From Trema orientale (taxonomy: Eukaryota; Streptophyta; Magnoliopsida; Rosales; Cannabaceae): a stretch of DNA of 64,000 nucleotides. The translations under genes and the position numbers were made by a program. The stretch spans positions 1 to 64,000 of the forward strand of contig JXTC01000816.1 of assembly GCA_002914845.1 (NCBI GenBank). The letters are read 5' to 3'. Below, one piece after another: positions 11,369 to 23,249 of the stretch. How positions within the stretch are numbered: the stretch's first letter is position 1; every line of letters starts with the position of its first letter. Below the pieces are notes generated by a model, which searched no databases, was not told the origin of the DNA, and saw nothing but the letters and a program-made list of their open reading frames with translations.

Positions 11369-14300
11369 ATGAGTGAGAAAAATAATGCATCATCTGTTCC
11401 TGTAGTTGTTCAAATATCAAAGAGTGCTTTCAATGCAGGAATCATTCTTACTGTGTCCAACTATGATTTATAGTCCCAAATTATGGAGATGTACATTGCT
11501 GAACGTGAGAAATTATCCTACATCCATGGGAAGAAAGAGCCATTTGCAGAATTCGATGATGGATATGGGAAATGGTTAGTTGAAAATGAAAAAGTCAGGA
11601 GGTAGTTATTAATGTTTATATCTCTAGACATAATGAAGCGTTACTTAGGCTTGCCTACTGCCCATGACATTTAGAGTGCTTTAGCAAAGGCCTTCTTTAA
11701 TAGAAATGATGAATTACAAGTTTTTTTTTTTCTTGAACCAAAGAGCTTTTGTTGCCAAACAAAATGGGGGATGACTCTTTGTATATTTTGAAGAGTTAAC
11801 CGAAATATTTTAAGAGCTTGATCCTCGTGATAAAGTCATCATAAAGCAACATAGAGAAAGTCTATTGAACAGCTCAAGGTGTATTTTTCTTGTTGGATAA
11901 AATAGAGATTTTGAGTACATTCGTGGAGAAATCTTGCCCAAAGATTCTAGTCCAGACTTCAAAAAGTGTTATTATATTGTTCGACAATAGGCAGTACATC
12001 GTACAACCCTTAACTATGAATTTGCTAACTCTGAAGCTTATGCCTTAATAGCTCGGAATTGATCCAACCATCCGAAGGCTGATAATAACGTGGAAAAGAC
12101 AATTCTCAAATGCACTCACTGCCAAAAAATCGACCATACAAAGAACAAATGTTTTGAATTGGTCGGATATCCAGATTAGTGGGACCATAATCAAAAGAAG
12201 AATCCTAAGAACATGTCCACAGTTGCTACTACTATTGGTGAAACAAAAAAGACGACAGATGTGACAGAAAAAGTCTCATATTGGTAACAACAACAAACAA
12301 TGATGGTAAGATTTTTAATATAGCTGCGCCTGTTGCTAATAGTATATAGATAGTTGACTCTGGTGCTACAGATTATATGATATTTGATTTTAGACAGGTC
12401 TCATATCTCAAACCATCCATACAAACATCAGTTTCTACTGCAAATAGTATCTCAACCCTAGTTATTGAGGAAGGATCTTTGTCTCTAAGTGATAATCTAT
12501 ATTTAAATTCTATGCTTATTGTTCTGTCTTTAGATTTCAATATTTTATTAGTTTCCTAATTACTTCCACTTTTTCTTTTATTATAATTTTATGGCCTAAT
12601 TTTTTTGTGCTCAAGTACATTCAAACAAAGCATACACGTGGGTATATGGTATCATGCAAGGAAAATTGTATTATCTGGACCTTGTAACAATAGATTCAGA
12701 CAAGTTACACTAAGCTTTATTGATGGATGGATCTAAGGGGGAGAAAAAGAACTCTATGGCCTCGTTTCGTTCGTCTATTTGAATGTGTGTATTTGAATGG
12801 AAATTGTGAAATGTGTTATAATTGGAACGGGAGACATTTGAATGGAAAAAATAGTGGAATGTGTTGTAATTAGAATGAGAGCATTGGAATAAAACGGGGC
12901 CTATAATCTGGCAATGGATTTTCGATTCCAATGGAATGGAATGGTTGAAACAAACGGGGCCTATAATCTGGCAATGGCATCAACGCCTAGGATATGTTTC
13001 ATTTGGTTGCCTAAAAAAGTTATTTTTCTAGTATATATATTTGCGAAAGTTGATATTTCTTGTTTTCAGAGTGAGGTTTGTGAACTTGCAAAAAGTCATC
13101 ATGCTCATTTTCCACTTGTATTAAATAAAAGTCCAATTCCTTTTATGATTACTCATTTTGATATTTGGGATTCCTCCAAAGTTCCTGCTTTAGGATACTC
13201 TCATTGGTTTGTTACATTTATTAATGATTGTACCAGAATGACTTGGTTATACTTAATGAAGTCCAAAAAACGAAGTAAATCTGTTATTTCAAAAATTTTA
13301 TAAAATAATTTGTACTAAATACAAAACATTCAGGTTCTTCATAGTGACAATGGTGGCGAATATCAGAGTTTTGAACTTCGAAAGTATTTGGAGACATATA
13401 GAACTATTTATCAAACTGCCTGTTTTAAAACACCCTAGTAGAATGGAGTTGCAGAGTGAAAAAGTAGACACCTTTTGGAAATGGTTTGTCTATTATTGAT
13501 AGGAGCTCATATGTTGTTCTCTTATTGAAGAGAAACACTTTCTTCTACAGCATACTTAATCAATCAGGATATCTTCAAGTACTATCGGCTTTCAAACACC
13601 TTTCCACGCTCTCACTAAAGCACTTGTTACGCCAATTGTTCCAAACTTACCTCCTTATGTCTTTGGATATGTAGTATTTGTCCATCTTCATAAGCATCAA
13701 TACAATAAGCTTACTCTTCGAGCGTTACGATGTACTTTTATTAGATATGCTACTCATCAAAAAAGATAGTGATATTATCACCCTCCAACTCAATGCATGT
13801 TTATCACCGTGGACATCATTTTCCATGAACATATAATGTATTTTTCAGAGTCTAAACTTCAAGGAGAGTATTGGAAGGAAATTCAAAATCTAGACTATAA
13901 CTTCATCTGTGAGAAAGATGAGGAAGATTTAAGTGGTAATGACTCACAACCTCAGCTAATTAATTAAGAAGTAAGTGAATTGGATTGGAGTAGTATAATC
14001 ATGGATGAAAGTAGTAATGAACACCCAGATATTGAGACTGGTATTTTTTCGTTCGAATTCTTGATCCTACAAAGTTCAGACACAACTCCATCTTCATTTG
14101 ATATACCATACCAGTCAGTTGCTGAAGATGTTTAGGAGTTAGAGTTGGACCCAGTTAAGAGACAATTACCCTATCGTAGCACTAGAGGTACTCCTAAACT
14201 TATTTATAAGCCTGAACTCTCTAGTAAAGTTACATACTATGAGCCATTATGTATCTAATCATTGTATTTCAAAATCAAATTTGTCATTTGTAAATCAATT

Positions 14301-14393
14301 ATCTACTATATCTATTCCTAGAGTGTGCAAGAAGCATTAATTGATCCCAAATGGATGGCAGCTATGAACGAGGATATGAAATCCATGTAGCTA
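11369..14393 (+). pseudogene. Ty1/copia gag-integrase relic
   Basis: Many stops and frameshifts. The gag-like start (MSEKNN near 11369) leads to a block containing SNYDL and AEREKLSYI. A CCHC zinc knuckle (CTHCQK..H....C, about 12112-12155) follows. The pre-integrase motif CELAKSHHAHFP lies near 13080, then the integrase core (FDIWD, FINDCTRMTWLYL, near 13160-13250; HSDNGGEY near 13340). A linker with QEALIDPKWMAAM near 14335 marks the edge of the reverse transcriptase, where the relic stops. RT, RNase H and the 3-prime LTR are missing. A MITE interrupts it at 12758-12961. Architecture PR-IN-RT order identifies copia. Confidence 0.8.
12758..12961. mobile_element. PIF/Harbinger-like MITE (copy 1) in the copia relic
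   Basis: The ends ggcctcgtttcg and caaacggggcc form a terminal inverted repeat (GGCCYCGTTTSG) and are flanked by tat on both sides (12755-12757 and 12962-12964), a 3-bp target duplication. The body is shared with the copy at 48661-49018. An internal oddity: ggggcctataatctggcaat, meaning the element end plus host flank, occurs both at 12896 and at 12956, so one end and its flank are duplicated inside the element. The 3-bp duplication is not the canonical TWA of PIF elements. Confidence 0.7.
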
Positions 14394-14820
14394 AGGTCAA
14401 CATTTCGATTTTTTAACACTTGAACGAGAATTGTCTATATATACTAGTTTCCAAACAACATTTCGATTTTTTTCAAATGACCTCGTAAGTGTTAAAATAG
14501 TTTCTAAATAATTTTCTATGTATCCAAATACAAAGTAAAAATATAATATAAATCTAAGCCTACCATCTACTAAGTATAATTTTGCTATTTCTTATTAATT
14601 TTCTAAATTTAGTCTATATGAGAAGGTCGGATTTCAAAAACAGTTAAATTATAAGGCTTTTTAAAATAAAAATTCAAGGGGATTTTCCCTTATTTCTTAA
14701 AAATATGGAGAATGTTGTAAAAAGAAAATATAATGTTATATTTTCTAATATTTCATCATCATCATTATTATTATTATGCAAGTGTTGGGAATTGAATTCT
14801 AGAGAGGAGAATCAAAGGAG
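14394..14820. other. AT-rich junction sequence
   Basis: This lies between the end of the copia relic and the tandem duplication. It holds a (tca/tta)n tract near 14755-14777. No gene is seen. Confidence 0.4.
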
Positions 14821-15353
14821 TTAGATTCGTTGACGCTCCTTTGCAAGTTCAAGAAAGGAGACCGAATTTTGTAGCTATTAAATCCCACATCAGACTAGAA
14901 GATCTCTTGGTTGGAATCGAGAAAATATTTCTAGATTAAATCAACGCATAACTTATTAAACCCACTCCTTTAAAAGGGAAAATAGTAAAATAGTTTTTCT
15001 GCTTTTTTTTTTTAATTTTGTTTTTATTTTTTTGAATCCTAAATTTTGAAAAGCTATTTTCCGTCTAGTGGCGAATTGTGGATGGTTTTAGATTCGTTGA
15101 CGCTCCTTTGCAAGTTTAAGAAAGGAGACCAAATTTTGTAGCTATTAAATCCCACATCAGACTAGAAGATCTCTTGGTTGGAATCGAGAAAATATTTCTG
15201 GATTAAATTAACGCATGACTTATTAAACCCATTCCTTTAAAAGGGAAAATAGTAAAATAGTTTTTCTGCTTTTTTTTTTATTTTATTTTTGTTTTTTTGA
15301 ATCCTAAATTTTGAAAAGCTATTTTCCGTCTAGTGGCGAATTGTGGATAGTTT
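14821..15353. repeat. Tandem duplication, two 267-bp units
   Basis: The unit beginning ttagattcgttgacgctcct starts at 14821 and again at 15088. Both copies carry aaatcccacatcagactaga and end in tagtggcgaattgtggat. Differences between copies are few. The end of the unit reads into the LINE relic (RIVDGFNGK in frame), so the duplication includes LINE sequence. Each unit has an atcccacatca box about 31 bp before aaatattt, reminiscent of the plant snRNA upstream element plus TATA spacing. No snRNA sequence follows. Confidence 0.85.
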
Positions 15354-15897
15354 TAATGGGAAGATTTTTAGTGACCCATGGTTGCCTAGGCCTTTTACTT
15401 TCTGGCCTATTACAACAACCAATGTTGTGAGTGGTGACTGATAACTAGGTCGTGGTGGACCTTATCCTTGATAACCCTCAGAGATGGAACCGGATCCCAA
15501 GTGTTAATTTTGGGAGGTCAATCGTGCTAGTATGCTCATTATTCCTTCGAGCTTTGTTAGTTTCTTGTGTGGTATTTTCACTTAGAGGTATTTACAAGAT
15601 GAAATCAAGTTAAACTTGCTACACACGGAGGAGAAGAATGAGTCAAGATCTTCTAGTGGAGGTGGACATAGGAAATGGTGGGATGCTTTATGGAGGGGCA
15701 GTATCTAGAGAAAATAAAGGTATTTATTTGCCATTCCTTCCATAATGTTTTACCTACAATGGCCAACTTGAAAGCTTGAGGAATCCGTTGTTCTCGGGTT
15801 TTGTGGAAGATGTAGTAGGGTATAGAGGATGTCATGCATGCTTTGGTGCGTAGTGAGTTTGTTGAATCTTGTGGGAGAGAAAAACTTTGGAGGAAAC
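15336..15897 (+). pseudogene. LINE ORF2 C-terminal relic, left part
   Basis: The translation shows IVDSFNGKIFSDPWLPRPF near 15340-15395, typical of the region after reverse transcriptase in plant LINE ORF2 proteins (a W/DPWLPRP motif). A further stretch with HALVRSEFVESCGREKLWRK (15837-15896) resembles the zf-RVT region. Frames are broken. The block is interrupted at 15898 by a copia element and resumes at 19335. Confidence 0.6.
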
Positions 15898-18800
15898 TGT
15901 TGGAGCAGAGTGACTTTTTTTTTTTTTTTTTTAATTATAAGAGGAGATTTCTAGAGAAAACAAGTGGAGCCATAGTTTTATTATTTCTTAATTATATAAT
16001 AATATTTTTTAATATCTTTAAAACTAATTTATTGGACTTAGTAAAATAAAGACCAAGTCCATGCATTCTGTTGGACTCCAGATATTCTCTCTACCATTAT
16101 CTTCTCCACGTTTGTCTTCACTTTCCCACTACTTTTCAGTTTTTTCCTTCATGACTCACTCCACTTGACTTTTTCTATATATATTTCGACGGCAGCTTCA
16201 ATTTAATATAGACGATAACATACACGAAGCTATTTACTTTAATTAAAAAACTAGTTTTTATATTTTGGTTTCCGAGCAATAGAAGGGTGTTGTGTTCTTC
16301 TGGTCTTCTTCAGCATAGTAGAAGTCCAATACAGAGGTGATTCTGGACTATTTGATCTTAGGGATGACGAGGCTTATAGTCTGCTTGCATAATTTTGGGC
16401 AGAGCCGCGAAACGTCTTAAAGAGAGCGACCTAGTCCGTGACTCAACCCAAGAAAAAATTGGTAAACTCGTTCTTATTAACATTCTGTAGATTATTCATA
16501 ACAATTCATAGTTTTTCTTTTAAATTGAAGAATAGTGGGGGCTCAACCTCTATTAATGTGCCTGTAATTAGAATTAATGAGTCTAATAATGATCTAGATC
16601 TTGAACTAAGGAGAATTAAAAGAGCTCGCATTACTAAGGATTATAATTCTGATTTTTATGCATTTGCTTTGGAGGAGGATCCTCATACCCTCCAAGAAGC
16701 TTTATCTTCTGTAGATGCCAATTTATGGCAAGAAGCTATTGATGATGAAATGGAATCTCTAGAGTCTAACAGAACCTGGTATTTAGTAGATTTGCCTCTT
16801 GCTTGCAAAACAATAGGTTGCAAATGGATACTTAAGAAGAAATTAAAACCTGATGGTACAGTTAACAAATATAAGGCTCGTCTTGTAGCCAAAGGGTTTA
16901 GACAGAGAGAAAATGTAGATTTCTTTGATACATTTTCACCTGTTACTAGAATTACATCTATTCGTATCCTTTTTTCTCTTACTACTATTCATGATCTTGT
17001 TGTGCACCAAATGGATATTAAAACTCCTTTTTAAATGGTGAATTGAAAGAAGAAATTTATATAGACCAACCTGAAGGTTTTTTTATTCCTGGTCAAGAAA
17101 AGAAAGTGTGCAAATTAGATAAATCTCTTTATGGTTTGAAACAGGCACCTAAGCAGTGGCATGAAAAGTTTGACGATCTTGTTATTTCCCATGGTTTCAA
17201 AGTGAATGAAAGTGACAAATGCATTTATTATAAATCTGAAAATAATATTTGCACTATTATATGTCTCTATGTGGATGACTTGCTGATTTTTGGTTCTAAT
17301 ATTCATGTCATGAATAATTTGAAATCTATTCTATGTGCTAAATTTGACATAAAAGATCTTGGAGAAGTAAATCTAATCCTTGGTATAAAGATCACTAGGT
17401 CTAAAAAGGGAATTTCTTTGGATCAGTCTCATTATATAGAGAAAATCTTAAAGAAATATAATTACTTTGACTATAAACCAGCATGTACTCCTTATGATCC
17501 TAGTGTTAAATTATTCAAGAACACTAGTGACAGTGTTAACAATCTAAGGATGGGAGCATAATTGGTGGTCTGCGATATGCTACTGATTGCACTAGGCCAG
17601 ACATAGCTTATGTTGTGGGACTATTATGTAGGTTTACAAGTAGACATAGTATCGAGCATTGGCATACTATTGAAAGGGTTATGAGGTATCTAAAAAGAAC
17701 TATGAACCTTGGATTACATTATCAGAAGTTTCCCCCTATCCTAGAAGGATATAGTGATGCTTATGGGAACACACTTTTAGATGACTCCAAGGCTGCTAGC
17801 GGCTACATATTTAGCATAGCTGGTGGAGCTGTTTCATGGAAGTATAAGAAACAGACTATCTTGGCTCAATCAACAATGGAGTCTAAGTTGATAGCACTAG
17901 CATCAGCTAGTGAAGAATCAGGATGGTTAAGAGGTCTGCTATCTGACACCCCTTTATGGGAGAAACCGATTCCAGCCGTCTTGATTCATTGCGATAGTAC
18001 CGCGGCTATTACGAAAATTTAGAATCATTATTATAACAGAAAAAGGCGACAAATACGTCGTAAACACAGTACTATTAGAGATTATCTCACTATTGGAGCT
18101 GTAAGAGTGGATTATGTACGTACTAATGACAACTTGGCTGACCATTTGACGAAAGGATTAGCAAGAGAAAAGATTTTCAAAACCTCGAAAGGAATAAGAC
18201 TAATGCCTTTAGATTTATGAGTCACTTATGATGGAAACCCAACCTATTAACTGGAGATCCCAAGAACTAGGTTCAATAGGTAATAACGAGTCATAAAGTG
18301 ATATCAAAAGAATCATGCTATTACTGAAGTATGATATCCTAAAGCGATAGAAGGTTGAGTTAATTATTAACTCTTAATGAGATCTATACTCTATGTGGAG
18401 TGGAGTACCTAGCTGCAGGAGTATTCTTGATAGACTCACCTAAGTGAATGTGGAAGTGTAGCCGCTTCCTATGAGATTTTGGGCAATTCTTTAGAGCATT
18501 TACTGAACTGGGATACACGTGCATGGCCGTAAAGCACGGACTTTTGGACTTCACCCTGGTAGGATTGTGTGTGTGATGTTGCTAGAGATAGAGTTCAAAA
18601 CTATGAGTTACTCTAGTAAAATCTAGATCATCTTCACTATGTAAGGATTCAAGTCGAAAGACACACCTTTACTTATGCACAATTCTATATAGTATTATAT
18701 TGCTTGATGAAGAAAAATATTTAAAAAAAAAAAAAATTCAAGTGGGGGATTGTTGGAGCAGAGTGAGTTTTTTTTAATTATAAGAGGAGGTTTCTAGAGA

Positions 18801-19334
18801 AAACAAGTGGAGCCATAGTTTTATTATTTCTTAATTACATAATAATATTTTTTTAATATCTTTAAAACTACTTTGTTGGACTTAGTAAAACAAAGACCAA
18901 GTCCATGCATTCTGTTGGACTTCAGATATTCTCTCCACCATTATCTTCTCCACATTTTTCTCTACTTTCCTACTACTTTTCAGTTTTTTCCTTCATGACT
19001 CACTCCACTTGACTTTTTCTATATATATTTCGAAGGCAGCTTCAATTTAATATAGACAATAACATACACGGAGCTATTTATTTTAATTAAAAAACTAGTT
19101 TTTATATTTTGGTTTCCGAGCAACAGAAGGGTGTTTTGTTCTTCTGGTCTTCTTCAGTGCAGTAGAAATCCAATACAGAGGTGATTCTGGGCTGTTTTAT
19201 CCTGGGGATGACGGGACTTATAGTCTGCTTGCACAATTTTGGGCAGAGCCACGAAAATGTTTTAAAGAGAGCGACCTAGTCCGCGACTCAACCCAAGAAA
19301 AAATTGGTAAACTCGTTCTTATTAACATTCTGCA
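15898..19334 (+). mobile_element. Ty1/copia element with both LTRs, internally deleted
   Basis: The left LTR is 15898-16489 (592 bp) and the right LTR is 18751-19334 (584 bp). Both start tgttggagcagagtga; the right one ends ctgca and the left one ctgta. By eye they are roughly 94% identical. A polypurine tract (aagtgggggat) ends at 18750. The 5-bp flanks gaaac and gctac match at only three positions. There is no primer-binding site after the left LTR. Internal sequence starts directly just before reverse transcriptase, so gag, protease and integrase have been deleted. It is inserted in a LINE relic. Confidence 0.85.
16490..18222 (+). pseudogene. Copia reverse transcriptase-RNase H relic
   Basis: The region begins just upstream of RT and reads LQEALSSVDANLWQEAIDDE, ESNRTWYLVDLP, CKWILKKKLKPDG, YKARLVAKGF and FDTFSPV. 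A frameshift near 17030 follows the MDIKT motif. The next frame has IYIDQPEGF, YGLKQAPKQWHEKF and the catalytic YVDDLL at about 17268-17285. A second frameshift near 17560 leads to RYATDCTRPDIAY, then RNase H (GYSDA, SWKYKKQTILAQSTMESK, HCDSTAAI), a stop near 18020 and a TNDNLADHLTKGL tail ending about 18222. From there to the polypurine tract (18223-18740) it is noncoding. It is inactive through at least three frame breaks and the missing gag, protease and integrase. Confidence 0.9.
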
Positions 19335-20090
19335 GCTACAAAAACTGATTTTTAAATACTGTCATTGTGTCGTAGGTGGTTTTTTAATTGGTATTTTCTC
19401 AGATTTGGAGGAGGAATTCGAAGTTCTTTATATATACGGCTCTCTGGAACTTGTGTCGGAATCGAAATAAATTCAACCATGGTGATATTGCTTGTAGAAG
19501 TGCTGAGTTAGTTCTTGAGGAGTCAGGGAGGTACACATCCATGAATTCAAACAAGACAAATGTTGTAGTGATGTTCTGGAGATTGTGAAGAGAGCTGTAT
19601 ATGAAAAATGGAGTTGTCCTCCTGCTATAAGATGCAACTTAATGTTTATGCATCGGTAAATGTTGAAACTTAATGTTGGTGCATCGTTGGTCGAGGCTGT
19701 GTGGCCCGTGGGCTTGGGGGTTCCGCATTTAACCCAAGTTGATGGCTGCTATATATTTTGACCTTCTAACTGCTGAGCTAATTGCAATTTGAGAGGAGCT
19801 ATTTTTTGCTAAAGGGTGTGATTTGCCCCGTTAGTATTGTTGGAAGTGATTGTTTCAATACTACTCTGGCTATAAATTCTAAAGTGGGCTTATCTTCAAA
19901 TTGCGAGAGATATAATTTCTGATCTTCTTAGTGATGGTAGTAGTGATTCTTGCAATTTTGTTCCTAGAGACGAGAATATGGTTGCATGTACACTTGTCAA
20001 TCTGAGTATTAGTTCAAGTGTTGATACTTCATGTTTTGAGAAAATTCTTTCTTGTATTGCTACTTTTGTATCTGATGATATTCTCGGATA
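19335..20090 (+). pseudogene. LINE RNase H-like relic, right part
   Basis: A zf-RVT-like segment (YTALWNLCRNRNKFNHGD, about 19430-19480) is followed by RNase H-like (RVT_3) sequence: TAELIAI, SIVGSDC, TLAINSKVGLSSNCE and FVPRDENMVA. The reading frame is broken several times. Together with 15336-15897 it forms the end of one LINE ORF2 split by the copia insertion. No clear poly-A tail is seen. Confidence 0.65.
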
Positions 20091-20690
20091 AAGAATTTCC
20101 ATCTTTTCCCTAGAATAAAATAACATAATCACCCCTTCACAATCTGTTATAGTTAAATAACATTTTTTACTCTTTATTCCCATCAAACAAATATTTTCCT
20201 ATCTGTTTCACTAAAAAAAGGAAAAGGGTTAAATTATTGGAGCCTTTATCATTTCTTTCTTTTGAAGAGACATTTTTATTAATTCATCAAGTCACATAAC
20301 AAAACACTTCAACTTCCAAGTCTTTACTTGAAAAAAAAAAAAAAATCAAAGAAGCCCTCATCTAAGATTTTGGACTTATATAAAATAAATTATTTAATGG
20401 TTCTATATGTTTTACATAGTTGTTTTGGTAAGGGTACTACTGGTGTTTAATTTTAAAAAGTTTAGCTTAAATTTAAGCTAAGCTAAGTTAATTATTAGAG
20501 GGGTTATTATAAAAAAAAAAGAAGTTATTAGAGGGGATACTTCTATTCGTTATTTGAAAGATAAAGGAGAAATCTTTTGACTTTAATAAAACATAAAGAT
20601 TAAACATAGTGTTTGCCCATAAATAATAGAGTTGTTTTTAATACTCTTCCTCCTTTCACGTGGATAGTAAGATTGGGAACCCTGGTTTGA
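20091..20690. other. Downstream flank of the amidotransferase gene
   Basis: AT-rich, with an aagtttagcttaaatttaagctaagct palindrome near 20458-20485. It lies past the 3-prime end of the minus-strand gene. No other gene is seen. Confidence 0.45.
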
Positions 20691-20948
20691 TTATCGAATT
20701 GTGGAATTGGGAAGTTGCTGTAGGCCAAACAGATATAAGTGTGCTGCACCTTTATTGAACAGTCTCAACTTTTCAACTTTAACAAAAGTTACATCTTTTT
20801 CAATAGTACACAGAGACATTAAAGACAAATGAAAAAACAGATTAAGACAGAGCCATCCCTCAAGATTCATGTGAGTCAACAGATCATGCTGTTCTTTTAA
20901 CAGCAAAGCCCAATACATCAAAAGCAAGGGGACCATAATTGGTATAGG

Positions 20949-23101
20949 TCAAGAACCAAATCCATTGACAAGGCTGTTTAGCTTTCTCTCCAACTCTTCT
21001 GAGCAGATCTGGCCCATCATATGGTAGAATGACATGAGGTCAGATAACTGCTCAACTGACATTTTCCCCATCACATTTCTGGCCACTCTTTGTCTTTCCT
21101 CATCCAATTTCAATTTCTTTATGTAGGAATTTGCACTCCTCACTGTTGCACCCATTTGTTTTAGCCTATTCTCTTGTTGCAAGCTCAAAGCTGTATTGGA
21201 CTGCAATTAATATCGAAAACAAACAAAATTAAATATGAGCTCTGTCATACACCACATGGTGATGTTCTATAAAATATTACATTTAACATTACTAACTAAT
21301 AATGTTGGGTTAATTTTGGTTTAAATAATGTTATTGAGAAATATTAGTACATAGCAGCACAAATGTGCTAATAAAAGTATTAGATCTAATTTACATATGG
21401 GTCTCGTACTTTTATTAGTGTGTATATATAGTGCTTACTTTTATTAGTGTATTTATAGTGCTTATAGCTTCACAAGTGCTTGTACAATATTTATTCCCAA
21501 AAAAAAAAAAGAAAAGTGCTTGTACAATATGAGGGTGGTGATTGTATGATCATTGACTACCTAGTAATTTTTCGTAGAAAATCATTTGTCAAATTGAAAA
21601 AAAAAAAGATGAAAAAAACAGAAAACAATAATAAACAATCTGATATATGTATAAGGGGATATATATAGACCTCAAGGAATTCAGCTCCGGCTTCAAGTTC
21701 AGATTCTTTGATTGGATCCATCTCATGGCCTGTGGTATAAAGGTTTCTAGCAAGCGAGAAACTTCTCACAATGACTTTTCTCTTCTTCTCCATCTCTTGA
21801 TCGAGCTTTAAAGGTTTGGCAACTTTTGTAGAGCTATTCAGCTTCTTTTGATAAGCAATCACTGCCTTAACAAATTCCTGTTCAAATATACTAAATTAAT
21901 TAGCATTTATAAAATTTCATATAAATATCTTTTTCATTACTGGCATTAAATTTCCACCGAAAATTATAAATAATTAAAAAGAACTAACATACCCGATAAG
22001 CAGATGGGCAACCGGGATAATCAAATTCCTCAGAATCCGGCCTCCTCATTCTTTCTGGATGAAATTGTAGTCCCATGATAAATTTCCCTTCATCAGGATT
22101 ATAAGCATCTGGATCATAAAACCCTTCGATCAAACCATCTGGGGCATAGGCCATTGGCACAAATCTCTGAGCCAATTTCTTAACCCCTTGGTGATGATAG
22201 CTATTAACCAAAATCTCCATTTTCCCTTCTTCCAAGGAATCCTTGAACCAATCATTTAAAGGAGTATTTTCCACCACTTTGACAACATGTCTATGGCCAT
22301 CATAGTTATCATAATCAATGTGCATAACTTGTTCACCTTCTTTCACTTTCTTAGAGAGCTCTTTCTCTATGTCTTGATAAAGGGTTCCCCCACAAGCAAC
22401 ATTTAGGACTTGGGAACCCCTGCAAATTCCCAAATAAGGTATGTTCCTTTCAAGGCAAAGCTTCGCAAGGCTCAACTCGATCGAGTCCTTTTCGCGGTCA
22501 ATGGCGGTGTCGCTGGCATGGAGCCTTTTGATTTCTTCGAGTTCTTGCGGTGAAAGGCCCGAAGCTTGGTCCACTTCTCCTTCGTAAAGAGACGGATCAA
22601 TGTCTTCGCCTTCGCAGAGAAGGACGCCATGGATGGGCTCGAAACTGCTCAACAACGTGTGGACCCCCGAAACTCGGGGGACTATCACTGGTACGGCGCC
22701 ATAGCTGACTATAAGATCAAGATGATATTCACCTGAAGATCATCGTAACGTAGCACATAATTTAAATACACTATAGAAGAGAAAAACATAGAAAAATAAA
22801 TGATACAATAATGTCTTCTTTTTTTTTTTTTTTTGGAAGAAAAAAGAAATTCCATTTTATTGAATAACAATAAATTACACAATAAATATTCATAATAAAG
22901 AGAAGAAAAATAATATTTATACACAATAACTTGAAATTATGTGGTACTAAGTAAAATAAAATAAAAAAAAATAAAAAAAAAAATTGTTTCGCCAAACAAG
23001 TTAAGAAACGTACCGACGAAATCTACGAATTTATTTTTGCGAACGCTACGCCTGGAGACAATAAGGACGCGAGGGAGGATCACAGAGAGATCGGAAGCCA
23101 T
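20949..23101 (-). CDS. Class I glutamine amidotransferase, GAT1_2.1-like, 4 exons
   Basis: Exons 23101-23014, 22732-21993, 21877-21671 and 21200-20949 have GT..AG borders. They join in phases 1, 0 and 0 to 428 codons plus stop. The start ([18 protein letters not shown]) matches the conserved N-terminus of plant GAT1_2.1-type proteins as I know them. The class I amidotransferase fold shows [16 protein letters not shown], the nucleophile Cys133 in YLGICRGSQ, and the triad His254 and Glu256 in LQFHPE. These proteins resemble bacterial gamma-glutamyl-GABA hydrolase (PuuD); a plant role in nitrogen and glutamine metabolism is inferred from the family. The C-terminal exons are Lys/Glu-rich and helical ([22 protein letters not shown]). 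No internal stop or frameshift was found. Length fits relatives. This is the only complete host gene in the window. Confidence 0.93.
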
Positions 23102-23170
23102 GGCTGTGATGTTTATTGTTTGAAGCTGTATGAGTTCTCGTATGGTTGTTTCCTTTGCGTTGCGCTCTCT

Positions 23171-23179
23171 CTATTTATA
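23171..23179 (-). promoter_or_regulatory. TATA box of the amidotransferase gene
   Basis: TATAAATAG on the minus strand lies about 70 bases before the start codon at 23101. This would put transcription start near 23140 and give a 5-prime leader of about 40 bases. It is the only good TATA match close upstream. Confidence 0.65.
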
Positions 23180-23249
23180 ATTCCTTTGTATAGAGAGAAG
23201 AATAAAGGAGTTGGAGAGAGACAAGTAAGTAAGTAGGGCCGGTTTTGTA

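Noticed and set aside
14882..14960. A functional U-snRNA gene
   Set aside because: The USE-like box and TATA-like spacing are present, but no U1, U2, U4, U5 or U6 sequence follows at the expected start.
16438..16560. The start of the 198-residue open frame over the copia LTR edge as a genuine protein start
   Set aside because: It begins inside the LTR and reads through the LTR edge into RT sequence by chance; there is no gag or primer site between.
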